Shown here: positions 17,284-25,278 of the stretch, piece after piece
Numbering within the stretch: the stretch's first letter is position 1
Layout of the letters: each line of letters begins with the position of its first letter
NCBI GenBank assembly: GCA_947383005.1
Contig: CANDBT010000014.1
Span: 35,984-99,983 of the forward strand
From: an uncultured bacterium
Lineage (GTDB): Bacteria; Bacillota; Clostridia; Lachnospirales; Lachnospiraceae
Length of the DNA: 64,000 bases
Reading direction: 5' to 3'
Made by a program: the position numbers and the translations under genes
Notes under the pieces: generated by a model
Seen by the model: the letters and a program-made list of their open reading frames with translations, nothing else
Told to the model about the DNA's origin: nothing
Databases searched by the model: none

Positions 17284-17793
17284 TCAAAGAAAAGTTTCCA
17301 GGATTCCCTGAGGCAGAGAAATGCCCAGCCAAAGTTCAAAGATCCCGTAAAGTGCGGCAGTCACAGCGATGGAATAGAGAAGCATGACCTTATAGTTGCG
17401 GATACCCAGAAAGTAGGATACACCGAACAGATAGATCAAAGACAGGGGAATAAAGCCCACGTAGGGCAGCAGTATAGGATGCAGCAGCGTAAACACCGCA
17501 ACGCCCAGCCGCTTTTTGGTCAGACCCAGCACGCAATCCCAGCGTGCCTTTCTTACCGGTTCATGGGCGGCTGCCTCTTCCCGTTCAGCAATAAGCTCCC
17601 TGCGGAATTTAACGACACAGTTTACCAGATTGGCAGCGATCAGTACTGCAACAATCATGGAGATAATGATGGGATAGCGCAGTGCATTATAAGGCAGGGT
17701 ATGCGCAGAAAACCAATACACAACCAGAAAAATAAGGCTGAAGTAGGCGAAAAGATATTCCTTGATCGAGTACTTGATAAATTTTATAAACAC
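17284..17793 (-). CDS. tctB: Tripartite tricarboxylate transporter, small membrane subunit TctB
   Basis: A 169-residue protein with four predicted membrane helices (FAYFSLIFLVVYWFSAHTLP, YPIIISMIVAVLIAANLVN, LLHPILLPYVGFIPLSLIYLFGVSYF, VMLLYSIAVTAALYGIFELWLG), as in TctB. The start is most likely the GTG (VFIKFIKYSIKEY), 7 bases after GGAAAGGAGAGAAC, rather than the upstream ATG, which falls before the ribosome site. TctA begins 19 bases downstream. The 118 bases between tctC and tctB hold only a small CTTGCG/CGCAAG hairpin, perhaps slowing transcription after tctC. Confidence 0.87.
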   Translation of the reverse strand: MFIKFIKYSIKEYLFAYFSLIFLVVYWFSAHTLPYNALRYPIIISMIVAVLIAANLVNCVVKFRRELIAEREEAAAHEPVRKARWDCVLGLTKKRLGVAVFTLLHPILLPYVGFIPLSLIYLFGVSYFLGIRNYKVMLLYSIAVTAALYGIFELWLGISLPQGILETFL

Positions 17794-17912
17794 CCTGTTC
17801 TCTCCTTTCCAAAACTTATTTGTTAAAATCAATCCCTGGCGGCATTCGCCAAATGCTCATCTGATACTGCCTTGCGTCGCAAGCACGGCACTTGACTCAT
17901 TGCTTACGGGAA

Positions 17913-18908
17913 TCAGCCCCCCAGAAGCTCTGCATATTCCTGGAGCAGATCGTTGTAACGAGCCATCTCTTCCGTGGCCGTTTCCGAATCCTGAACAGCG
18001 ACATAACCGCCCTGGCCATTCTCCTCCAACATCTTCAGATACTCAGGATTTTCAAAGGCGCTCTTTAAAGCATTGTACAGAATCTCATAACGCTCAGGAT
18101 ATTTCTCGATGAAGCCCTTCTCGGTAAACAGCACATAACGCACGTCGATCTCATCGATATCGATACCCAGGGCCTCGTTGATGGTAGGAACACCGGCCAG
18201 AGTCTCAATGGTGTTCTCATCCTTGGCAATCCCTAAAACGTTGGTATCCTCAAAGATAGACACACAACCGAAATAGTTGCAGAACAGCGCGTCCACTTCT
18301 CCATTGACAACTGCCAGACGTGCCTTGGAACCGCCGGTATAGCCAACCACATTCCAGTCAACACCCAGCGCTTCCTCCATCTGGGCAGCCATCAGAGCGC
18401 ACATATCCGTCGGAGTGGAAATACCAACGGAAACAGAACCGGCTGGCTGGCTTTTGGTGTACTCAACGAACTCTTCCAGAGTCTGGTAAGGAGCGTCTTT
18501 ACGGACAAACACAGCTCCGGGGTCTGTGGTAAAGGTGCACAAATAGTCGAAATCATCCAGGCCAAAGGGAGCCTTGTTGACGATCCAGTTGCAGATCAGG
18601 CTGGCTTCCGATTTGATGCTCAGAGTATAGCCGTCAGGCTCGTTGCCCAGCATTTTGTTGATACCGATGACGCCTGCGCCGCCTTCCACGCTCTCGATAT
18701 TAAACAGAACGCCCAGGTTTTCCTCTGCGTAGGGCTGGAACTGGCGGACAGCCGTCTCCATGCCGCCGCCGGGAGCGGCAGGGATGATAAAATCAATATT
18801 TTTCTCAGGATAGGCGTTTGCATTGACAGATTTTTTTGCATTACTGCCGCAGGCAGTCAGGAACAGTGCCATAGCTAGAACAAGAATGGGGGCAAATACT
18901 TTTTTCAT
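17913..18908 (-). CDS. tctC: Tripartite tricarboxylate transporter, substrate-binding lipoprotein TctC
   Basis: A 331-residue extracytoplasmic binding protein of the Bug/TctC family. It has a lipoprotein signal, LVLAMALFLTACGS (lipid-anchored Cys near residue 19). The mature start YPEKNIDFIIPAAPGGGMETAVRQFQPY has the family's PxGGG ligand loop, and the second conserved strand is VSVGISTPTDMCALMAAQMEE. It captures a carboxylate for TctAB; the ligand cannot be read. The start at MKKVFAPI has AAGGAGAAATATT before it. Confidence 0.92.
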   Translation of the reverse strand: MKKVFAPILVLAMALFLTACGSNAKKSVNANAYPEKNIDFIIPAAPGGGMETAVRQFQPYAEENLGVLFNIESVEGGAGVIGINKMLGNEPDGYTLSIKSEASLICNWIVNKAPFGLDDFDYLCTFTTDPGAVFVRKDAPYQTLEEFVEYTKSQPAGSVSVGISTPTDMCALMAAQMEEALGVDWNVVGYTGGSKARLAVVNGEVDALFCNYFGCVSIFEDTNVLGIAKDENTIETLAGVPTINEALGIDIDEIDVRYVLFTEKGFIEKYPERYEILYNALKSAFENPEYLKMLEENGQGGYVAVQDSETATEEMARYNDLLQEYAELLGG

Positions 18909-18985
18909 AATATTTCTCCTTATTGTTTTTTTATGCTCTATCTTTATCACCGGACTTCCGGGCAAAAATATATGCGATGTAAGTT

Positions 18986-20068
18986 TTACTGATCCGCTTT
19001 GGCGTTTGCCATACGGATGCCATAGCCTATGGCATTGACCAGGCTCAACGCGTTGGCCCGGCCGCTTCCGGCGCAGTCGAATGCGGTGCCGTGATCTACG
19101 CTGACCCGGATAATAGGCAGCCCCAGAGTCACATTGATGCCAGCCACCGCATCCCAGCGGCATTCGGCTTTGTTGTACACAAACCCTTTCACTTTCAGCG
19201 GAATGTGTCCCTGGTCGTGATACATGGCCACCACAATATCATACCAGCCTCCCAGGGCTTTGGAAAATACGGTATCGGGAGGCGTGGGCTTCCCGTCCGG
19301 AATGGCAATGCCTTCTGCCATGGCAATTACGATAGCCGGCTGGATCTCTTCCATCTCCTCCCGACCGAACATACCGTTCTCACCACAATGAGGATTCAGG
19401 CCAGCCACAGCGATCCGGGGCTGCCTGATACCAAGGGCCTTGCAGCCGGCATGGGCAATACGAATCACATCCAGAACCCGATCCTTTTTCACCCGGTCAC
19501 AGGCTTCCCGCAGGGAGACATGGGTAGATACATGAATAACCCGCAGCTCCTTGTGGATCAACATCATGGCATATTTGCTGGTTTTTGTATAATCAGCGTA
19601 AATTTCGGTATGCCCGCTATAATGATAACCCGCCATATTGATCGCCTCTTTGCTGAGGGCATTTGTGATCGTGGCATCTACCTCTCCAGCCATAGCCAGT
19701 TCAATGACCTTTTTTACATACTGGAAAGCCGCCTCGCCTCCCAACGCGCAGGCTCCCACCTGAAACGGCTTGAACTCTCCGGCGCTTCCCGGTATGTCGC
19801 CAGGCTGCATGATCCCCAAATCCAGCACATCGATGATGCCATAGGTAAACCTTGCCTCACTGACAGTGTGAACAGGCCTTATCTTCATGTCAATGCCGGA
19901 AACCACCTTTGCAGCCTCGGCAGCATACTCCATGCAGCACACATCACCAACCACCAGCGGGCGGCAGCGGTCATAAATGCGTTTATCTGCCAGCGCCTTG
20001 ATCGTAACCTCAGGGCCGATGCCGTAAGGATCGCCCATCGTAATGCCAAGAACAGGACTGTTTTTCAT
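18986..20068 (-). CDS. PdxA family dehydrogenase (PdxA2 type)
   Basis: A 360-residue NAD-dependent oxidative decarboxylase of the 4-hydroxythreonine-4-phosphate dehydrogenase family. Landmarks: ITMGDPYGIGPEVTIKAL, the metal-binding His in YHYSGHTEIYADYTKTSKYAMML, HVSTHVSLREACDRV and AMYHDQGHIPLKVKGF. No other vitamin B6 gene is near, and it lies beside a DUF1537 kinase. The pair matches described acid-sugar pathways in which the kinase makes 4-phospho-D-threonate or -erythronate and PdxA2 converts it to dihydroxyacetone phosphate and CO2. The start at MKNSPVLG follows AAGGAGG. Confidence 0.88.
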   Translation of the reverse strand: MKNSPVLGITMGDPYGIGPEVTIKALADKRIYDRCRPLVVGDVCCMEYAAEAAKVVSGIDMKIRPVHTVSEARFTYGIIDVLDLGIMQPGDIPGSAGEFKPFQVGACALGGEAAFQYVKKVIELAMAGEVDATITNALSKEAINMAGYHYSGHTEIYADYTKTSKYAMMLIHKELRVIHVSTHVSLREACDRVKKDRVLDVIRIAHAGCKALGIRQPRIAVAGLNPHCGENGMFGREEMEEIQPAIVIAMAEGIAIPDGKPTPPDTVFSKALGGWYDIVVAMYHDQGHIPLKVKGFVYNKAECRWDAVAGINVTLGLPIIRVSVDHGTAFDCAGSGRANALSLVNAIGYGIRMANAKADQ

Positions 20069-20096
20069 AAAAGCCGCCTCCTTTTCCTTCGTTTGC

Positions 20097-21239
20097 TCAC
20101 AGGATCTGCCGGTAAATCTCCCGGGCATCGTCAGGGGTAACTTCCCGCATATTATTTGCCAGCAGACGGGTAACCTCCATTCCGGAAGCCACCAACACCT
20201 CCAGATCCTCTTTGGGTACGCCAAACTCAGAAAGAGAGATAGGGATATCCAGGTGCTCCACGATACGATTTAGACTTGCGATGACAGCAGCGGATTTTTC
20301 CTCCGCAGTCCCGGCCTCACCGCCGATACAGTGGTCATAAGCCTCTGCCAGCCGTTCACGGCAGGCAGGTTCATTGAAGCGCATAACCGGCGCCAGCAGC
20401 ATGGCATTGGACACGCCATGGGCAATGTGATATTTACCGCCTAATGGGTAGCTGAGAGCATGAACCGCTGTGGTTCCTGATGCGGTGATGGCAACACCAG
20501 CGTAAAAACTGGCCAGCTGCATCTTATTCCTGGCGTCCATAGCTCCGGGATCATTGCATGCCTGTTCGATATTCTTCAAAATCAGATCCAGAGCTTGTAT
20601 GGCAAAAAGATCGCTGAAAGGATTTGCCTTTTTGCTGGTCCAGCACTCAATGGCATGAGCCAGAGCATCCACACCTGTAGCTGACGCAAGCTTCCCGGTC
20701 ATCACTGCATCCAGAATCACGTAATCAGCGATCATATTGCTGTTCACAATCCCGACCTTGAGCTCTTTTTCCGGCACAGCTACGATAGCGTTGGGAGTAG
20801 CTTCAGAGCCGGTGCCGGCAGTAGTAGGAATCATCAGCGTTTTGATACACTTTTTCGCGCGGCCGGGCTCATCCAGCAATTCCCTGACACCGTACTCATC
20901 CGTCATCAGGATGGAGGCAAGCTTTGCCGTGTCCTGTACGCTTCCGCCGCCTACTGCCATGATAAAGTCTGCGCCGTAGTCTTTGCACTGATCCACCAGC
21001 CTCTGAACTTCCCAATAAGTGGGTTCCGCAGGCAGATCATCCAAAACGGTAAAAGGAATCCCGGTCTTTTTAACCTTCGCCACCGACAGATCCAGAAGCC
21101 CCGCCGCCTCGATTCCTTTGTCCGTAAAAACAGCCAGGCGCGTCACCTGATTTTCCTTGAGAATACCAGGAATATTTTCCAGTGCGTCCTCACCGCTGAA
21201 TACAGCATGAGGCATCTTCAAAAGATATTTGGTAAGCAT
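20097..21239 (-). CDS. Iron-containing alcohol dehydrogenase
   Basis: A 380-residue group III (iron-activated) dehydrogenase. Cofactor loop AVGGGSVQDTAKLASIL, conserved GTGSEATPNAIV, and metal ligands in DALAHAIECWTSKKANP and AVHALSYPLGGKYHIAHGVSNAMLL. In this operon it probably interconverts a hydroxy acid (or polyol) and the corresponding oxo compound before the kinase or hydratase steps. Its RBS, AAGGAGG, lies directly downstream of an R2 repeat that separates it from the kinase gene. Confidence 0.9.
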   Translation of the reverse strand: MLTKYLLKMPHAVFSGEDALENIPGILKENQVTRLAVFTDKGIEAAGLLDLSVAKVKKTGIPFTVLDDLPAEPTYWEVQRLVDQCKDYGADFIMAVGGGSVQDTAKLASILMTDEYGVRELLDEPGRAKKCIKTLMIPTTAGTGSEATPNAIVAVPEKELKVGIVNSNMIADYVILDAVMTGKLASATGVDALAHAIECWTSKKANPFSDLFAIQALDLILKNIEQACNDPGAMDARNKMQLASFYAGVAITASGTTAVHALSYPLGGKYHIAHGVSNAMLLAPVMRFNEPACRERLAEAYDHCIGGEAGTAEEKSAAVIASLNRIVEHLDIPISLSEFGVPKEDLEVLVASGMEVTRLLANNMREVTPDDAREIYRQIL

Positions 21240-21264
21240 GGGAACACTCCTCCTTATTCATTGT

Positions 21265-21308
21265 GTAACAGTTCAAACGGGTATCTTCTTGCCCGTCTGA
21301 ACTGTTAC
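21265..21308. repeat. R2 repeat, medium copy forming the kinase C-terminus
   Basis: GTAACAGTTCAAACGGGTATCTTC...CCCGTCTGAACTGTTAC, with an inner ATCTTCTTGCCCG segment shared with the long R2 copies. ATTCATT occurs on both sides (21256-21262 and 21309-21315), a near-perfect target duplication with a one-base offset. Bases 21273-21308 are translated as the last residues of the DUF1537 kinase. Confidence 0.75.
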
Positions 21309-22550
21309 ATTCATTCTGGCGCGAATACGCGCTGCCAATTCACAAAACAGCCCTGGCTCTCCAAATCCGCCGGATTTCGAAATGATGTGATACTGTTTAT
21401 CCCGATATTGGAATACGGCCAGGACAACACCGGGAGCCATCTCACACACCGGGATCAGCCCCGCAACATTGACAGCCCGCATCAGCGCCAGTAGCGTATC
21501 ACCGCCGGTACAAAGGATCGTGGCATCCAGACCGGCATCCAACAACAGTTTCATCAGGAGACCCAGCTGAGACGCTATCTGTATCCGTGTATCCTCCACG
21601 GTCAGCCCCTGGTGTCCGGCGTAATATGCCGTGTCATCCTCGCCAGCAGAATCATTAACATCCAGGATGTAACAGCCATTTTTGTTGGCCAGAGCCAGCC
21701 AGTTTTGAATTTCTTCCTGTCCCTCCGGACTTTTGGGCCAGGCCGGGTCAAGCTTCTGATGCGGTTTCAGATGGACATGGGGAAAACCAGCCTCTTTTGC
21801 TGTCTGCATCTGCCGGATCGTCACCGGATTTACGCTGCCGCAGACGATGAACAAATCTGGCTTCAGCTTCGGAAGCTCCGGCCCGCTGCCTTCCAGTCCT
21901 AAAATCTCTGCCAGCACTGCCGCGAAGCCGGCACAGCCGGCGGACAGCCGCAGACCCTTTTGCCCTAGCTGCCTTCCAATCCATTCCAGCTCTTCATCGC
22001 TCTGCGCATCATAGAGCTGGATCCCTGGAAGCGTCTCACATTCCTCTCCAAATCTGTGGAGGATGACAGGGGTAGCAGACTGCCGGCCAATCAGTTCTGC
22101 GACCGAGGACTGCCGCACCGGCTCAAAAGGGTCTTTCCCGAATACGCTGTCCGTAACAGGTATACCGTCAATATAATGAATACCGTTTTTGGTCACCCGG
22201 TTCATTTTAGGAAACGCAGGCAGGAAGGGCATCGTATCCATTCCGGCAGCATCCAGCACCGCTGTTAATTCCGCTCCCACATTCCCTCTCAAACACGAGT
22301 CTGTTTTTTTGTAAATGTATTGGCAGCCGGCTTTCAGCGCAGCCTGGACTGCCTGATATACCACACCATACGCCTCTTCCGCGTTCAAGTGCCGTGTCTC
22401 GGCATCCAGTACCAAAACCTCTGCTCTAGTCTGTGCGACATCAAAAGTCAGGTCTGTAACCACGCAGGTAGCTGCCCCACGTGCCGCAAACTGGACGCCG
22501 GTATCCAACGCACCGGTGAAGTCATCGGCAATGATCAGCAATTTGGCCAT
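21273..22550 (-). CDS. DUF1537 family four-carbon acid-sugar kinase
   Basis: A 425-residue kinase of the DUF1537 (DtnK/OtnK/LtnK) family, which phosphorylates threonate, erythronate or their 2-oxo forms. Conserved: LIIADDFTGALDTGVQFAARG, YKKTDSCLRGNVGAEL, LPAFPKMNRVTKNGIHYIDG, VTDSVFGKDPF, FIVCGSVNPVTIRQM and the C-terminal nucleotide-binding CTGGDTLLALMR...SKSGGFGEPGLF. The last 11 residues (VTVQTGKKIPV) and the stop codon come from an inserted R2 repeat, so the native C-terminus was altered without touching the core. First gene of the operon. Confidence 0.92.
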   Translation of the reverse strand: MAKLLIIADDFTGALDTGVQFAARGAATCVVTDLTFDVAQTRAEVLVLDAETRHLNAEEAYGVVYQAVQAALKAGCQYIYKKTDSCLRGNVGAELTAVLDAAGMDTMPFLPAFPKMNRVTKNGIHYIDGIPVTDSVFGKDPFEPVRQSSVAELIGRQSATPVILHRFGEECETLPGIQLYDAQSDEELEWIGRQLGQKGLRLSAGCAGFAAVLAEILGLEGSGPELPKLKPDLFIVCGSVNPVTIRQMQTAKEAGFPHVHLKPHQKLDPAWPKSPEGQEEIQNWLALANKNGCYILDVNDSAGEDDTAYYAGHQGLTVEDTRIQIASQLGLLMKLLLDAGLDATILCTGGDTLLALMRAVNVAGLIPVCEMAPGVVLAVFQYRDKQYHIISKSGGFGEPGLFCELAARIRARMNVTVQTGKKIPV

Positions 22551-22600
22551 ACACTTCTCCTTACTCTCAATGCGTTCATTATTGAATCACTTTAAATCCT

Positions 22601-22623
22601 ATGCGTTACATTGCTTTACGCAT
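22601..22623 (-). promoter_or_regulatory. Candidate operator of the acid-sugar operon
   Basis: Perfect inverted repeat ATGCGT-N11-ACGCAT between the operon promoter (minus strand TTGCAA 22675-22680, 17-base spacer, TAAAAT 22652-22657) and the kinase start. Another TGCGTT half-site lies at 22571. Probable binding site of the divergent PrpR-type regulator; inferred from position and symmetry. Confidence 0.5.
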
Positions 22624-22651
22624 CACATTTGTTTTTTGTAATCTTGACCAT

Positions 22652-22680
22652 ATTTTACAGCTTATTTACAAAATTTGCAA
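22652..22680 (-). promoter_or_regulatory. Promoter of the acid-sugar operon
   Basis: Minus-strand TTGCAA, 17-base spacer, TAAAAT: a sigma-A-type promoter about 100 bases before the kinase start. No GG-N10-GC sigma54 site is seen. Confidence 0.5.
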
Positions 22681-22728
22681 GCATTTATACGTTTTATATC
22701 GTTTAAATTTGAAACAAACAAAAAAATA

Positions 22729-22757
22729 TTGACCTATATTGGTCTATATGCTACAAT
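22729..22757 (+). promoter_or_regulatory. Promoter of the PrpR-type regulator with internal palindrome
   Basis: TTGACC, 17-base spacer, TACAAT. The -35 and spacer contain GACC-TATATT-GGTC, a symmetrical site that could give autoregulation. Confidence 0.6.
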
Positions 22758-22792
22758 ATGTCTAAATATTAAACACTCAAGGAGGGAGCACA

Positions 22793-24577
22793 ATGGATGC
22801 AACGATCCGCATTCTCGGCATCGCACCATATTCCGGAATGGCAACACTGATGTCCGCATTGGCGGAAGAATATCCGCAGATCAATCTGACCATATTCGTT
22901 GGCGACATGGAACAGGGGCTGGAAATAGTAAAGAATAATTTTCATGGTAACTACGACGCGGTAATCTCACGTGGCGGTACCGCGCAGATGCTCCGCAGCC
23001 ATCTGTCCTTACCCGTAATAGAAGTAGATATTTCCATGTATGATATTCTGTGCGCCATGAAACTGGCCAATGGTCTTGTTGGCAAGACAGCCGTGGTTTC
23101 GTTCGCTAATATCACCGACAGCGCCCGCATGCTATGCGATCTGTTGGAATATGAAATCGACATCTACACAATAGACACCCCTTCTGACATTGAGTCCACA
23201 CTGCGCCAACTTCAGCTTAATCAGTATCAGTACATCCTCTGTGATGTAATCGTTGACACGACCGCCAAACGCCTGGGGATGAATTCGATCCTTATCACCT
23301 CAGGAACCGAGAGCATTCGCCGCGCGTTCATACAGGTACTGCTGCTGTGTCAGGGGTTGGAGCACCTCCGTCAGGAAAATATTTTCTTCCGGCAACTGCT
23401 GCAGGGCCAGATCGGAGATACTGTAGTATTTGACGACCGGCAAAATCTATATCTCTCCACGCTTAATGTAATCGCCCCGGCGATGCTGGATATGCTGCGC
23501 CGTGAACTGCCGGAATCCCTGAACGAGCAGGAGCGCCGCATCATACGTACCCTGGACGGAATACTATATTCCATTCATGCCCGGAGAATCGTCAGTCGGA
23601 CAACGACCTATGTGGCCTTTTTCTTTACTTTTCGGAAAGCGCCTCCTGCCATCAACCAAAACGGCATCCGTTTTTTCACCCGCACTGAGACGGAATCCGT
23701 ATTTTTCAGTAGTATCTTCGGCTATACAGGTGTTCTCGGTGCACTGCAGGTGGAAATCGATAAAATCAGTCAGAGCTCCGCCCCTGTGGTGATCACCGGG
23801 GAGGATGGCACCGGCAAAAGTTTCATTGCCAGGGCTCTGTATTTGCGTGGGCAGCTGCAGAACGATCCTCTGGTGTTCCTCAATTGTAATCTTCTCAATG
23901 ATAAAAGTTGGGATTTTCTTCTGGAAAACAGCAGTTCTCCGATCTCCGATCAGGACATTACGATTTATTTTGAAAATATTGACGTGCTTTCCGCCAAGCA
24001 GCAGCGGCGGCTGCTGGCCGTTCTTTCAGAAATGGAGGTATGCCAGCGGAACCGGGTCATCTTTTCCTGCATCTGCCGCCCTGGAGAATACACGTCTGAG
24101 GCAGGTTCCCTGTTTATGGATAAGCTTTGCTGTCTTTCCCTGTATCTCCCTCCTCTGCGAAAAATGCCGGAACGCATCCCCATTCTGGTAAACCTGTACC
24201 TCGGTCATCTAAAGGCGGATCTCTCACAGCCAATCGTGGGTGTGGAACCCCATGCCATGACCATGATGCAAAATTTCCAGTGGCCGTATAATTATACCCA
24301 GTTCCGCCGGGTTATCGGAGAGCTGGCGACAACTGCTACCGGCTCAGTCATCACAGCGGATCATGTCCGCGCAGTTCTGGAAAAGGAGCGTCACGTAGGT
24401 GTATTTTCGCCGCAGGCCGAAAATTCGTCCGTCCCCCTGGATCTGAACCGGACACTGGATGAGATCAATCAGGATGTAGCTATCCGGGTCGTTGCGGAAA
24501 CCAACGGAAACCAGACCGCCGCCGCCAAACGCCTCGGCATTAGTCGGACCACACTCTGGCGTTTGCTGCGGAAATAG
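22793..24577 (+). CDS. PrpR-type transcriptional regulator with degenerate AAA+ domain
   Basis: A 594-residue regulator. Residues about 1-190 match the PrpR N-terminal sensor domain (IRILGIAPYSGM, YDAVISRGGTAQMLR, LPVIEVDISMYDIL). A linker follows, then an AAA+ domain with Walker A GEDGTGKSFIARAL (about residue 333) and a weak Walker B ITIYFENIDVLS. The C-terminal Fis-type helix-turn-helix is NGNQTAAAKRLGISRTTLWRLLRK. The stretch between Walker A and B is about 40 residues shorter than in sigma54 activators, and the GAFTGA loop is absent. It should therefore act without sigma54 contact. Divergent from the acid-sugar operon, its probable target. Confidence 0.85.
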   Translation: MDATIRILGIAPYSGMATLMSALAEEYPQINLTIFVGDMEQGLEIVKNNFHGNYDAVISRGGTAQMLRSHLSLPVIEVDISMYDILCAMKLANGLVGKTAVVSFANITDSARMLCDLLEYEIDIYTIDTPSDIESTLRQLQLNQYQYILCDVIVDTTAKRLGMNSILITSGTESIRRAFIQVLLLCQGLEHLRQENIFFRQLLQGQIGDTVVFDDRQNLYLSTLNVIAPAMLDMLRRELPESLNEQERRIIRTLDGILYSIHARRIVSRTTTYVAFFFTFRKAPPAINQNGIRFFTRTETESVFFSSIFGYTGVLGALQVEIDKISQSSAPVVITGEDGTGKSFIARALYLRGQLQNDPLVFLNCNLLNDKSWDFLLENSSSPISDQDITIYFENIDVLSAKQQRRLLAVLSEMEVCQRNRVIFSCICRPGEYTSEAGSLFMDKLCCLSLYLPPLRKMPERIPILVNLYLGHLKADLSQPIVGVEPHAMTMMQNFQWPYNYTQFRRVIGELATTATGSVITADHVRAVLEKERHVGVFSPQAENSSVPLDLNRTLDEINQDVAIRVVAETNGNQTAAAKRLGISRTTLWRLLRK

Positions 24578-24624
24578 TTAGGACGCTGCAAAAAAATGAA
24601 TTTTCATTTTTTCTCTGATGCGTA

Positions 24625-24679
24625 GAAAAGACGAAAAAGTGCGCAAACTCCAATGTTTACGCACTTTTTCGTCTTTTTA
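24625..24679. terminator. Strong bidirectional terminator
   Basis: A 23-base stem (AAAAGACGAAAAAGTGCG... and its complement, two mismatches) with a short loop and A/T runs on both sides. It can end the regulator transcript on the plus strand and the tRNA-Thr transcript on the minus strand. Confidence 0.85.
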
Positions 24680-24695
24680 GACCCCTTATTCTCAA

Positions 24696-24768
24696 AGCTC
24701 CCGGCCGGACTCGAACCGGCGACCCACGCATTACGAATGCGTTGCGCTACCAACTGCGCTACGGAAGC
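24696..24768 (-). tRNA. tRNA-Thr (anticodon CGT)
   Basis: 73-base cloverleaf: acceptor GCTTCCG/CGGGAGC, anticodon arm ACGCA-TTCGTAA-TGCGT giving CGT, T arm GCCGG-TTCGAGT-CCGGC. CCA is not encoded. Confidence 0.95.
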
Positions 24769-24800
24769 TTAAAAGCAAAAACGCTTTCACCTTTTTATAC

Positions 24801-24820
24801 AAAAAAGCCGCCGATGGCGG
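24801..24820 (-). terminator. Terminator between tRNA-Glu and tRNA-Thr
   Basis: Minus-strand hairpin CCGCC-ATC-GGCGG followed by CTTTTTT. It may end or attenuate the Pro-Glu tRNA transcript before tRNA-Thr. Confidence 0.7.
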
Positions 24821-24830
24821 ATTCTCTGTA

Positions 24831-24902
24831 TGACCTCACCGGGAATCGAACCCGGGTTTACGCCGTGAGAGGGCGTCGTCTTGACCGCTTGACCATGAGG
24901 CC
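24831..24902 (-). tRNA. tRNA-Glu (anticodon CTC), copy 1
   Basis: 72 bases; acceptor GGCCTCA/TGAGGTC with one G-T pair, anticodon arm ACGCC-CTCTCAC-GGCGT giving CTC, T arm CCGGG-TTCGATT-CCCGG. Identical to the copy at 46684-46755. Confidence 0.95.
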
Positions 24903-24918
24903 ACAATAGCATAAAACA

Positions 24919-24992
24919 TCGAGGCGACAAGATTCGAACTTGCGGCCTCTGCGTCCCGAACGCAGCGCTCTACCAAACTGAGCCACGCCTCG
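24919..24992 (-). tRNA. tRNA-Pro (anticodon CGG), copy 1
   Basis: 74 bases; acceptor CGAGGCG/CGCCTCG, anticodon arm CTGCG-TTCGGGA-CGCAG giving CGG. First tRNA of the operon; identical to the copy at 46799-46872. Confidence 0.95.
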
Positions 24993-25003
24993 ACATCTCC
25001 TAT

Positions 25004-25032
25004 ACTATAATATAAATTTTTCGTTTTGTCAA
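25004..25032 (-). promoter_or_regulatory. Promoter of tRNA operon 1
   Basis: Minus-strand TTGACA, 17-base spacer, TATAGT, about 12 bases before the tRNA-Pro gene. Near-consensus. Confidence 0.85.
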
Positions 25033-25061
25033 CAAATTTTTGCATTTCTCAAAAGTTGGGT

Positions 25062-25212
25062 GTAACAGTTCAGACGGCGGAGAATTTAACATGAATTTTG
25101 GGCGTCGAGCTTGCTTGTAAGCCCAAATTCATGTTAAATTCCACATCGGATGAATATCCGATGCTTCTTGTCCGGCGCAGGCGGGCAAGAAGATACCCGT
25201 CTGAACTGTTAC
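25062..25212. mobile_element. R2 long element P1 (MITE-like, 8-bp target duplication)
   Basis: 151-base element with terminal inverted repeats GTAACAGTTCAGACGG/CCGTCTGAACTGTTAC and perfect 8-base duplications AGTTGGGT at 25054-25061 and 25213-25220. Inside are three further hairpins: arms 25082-25103/25121-25141 around a 17-base loop (25104-25120), CATCGGAT/ATCCGATG and CTTCTTGTCCGGC/GCGGGCAAGAAG. No coding capacity. GTAA ends and 8-bp duplications are hallmarks of the IS66 family, so an IS66-like transposase may mobilise it (inference). Confidence 0.85.
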
Positions 25213-25278
25213 AGTTGGGTGTTTCGCTAGATATAATGCGGAAATGTTCTTATCTGTCATACATAAGTGCCTCTCCCT

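Noticed and set aside
18909-19163. A longer N-terminus for TctC
   Set aside because: The extension would lie inside the 3' end of the pdxA-like gene; the lipoprotein signal and ribosome site fix the start at 18908.
22551-22792. A sigma54 promoter ahead of the acid-sugar operon
   Set aside because: No GG-N10-GC element was found; sigma-A-type boxes are present on both strands and the regulator lacks the sigma54 loop.
24836-25045. Open frame of 69 codons across the tRNA cluster
   Set aside because: It is antisense or parallel to tRNA-Glu and tRNA-Pro and their promoter; the RNA genes explain the sequence fully.
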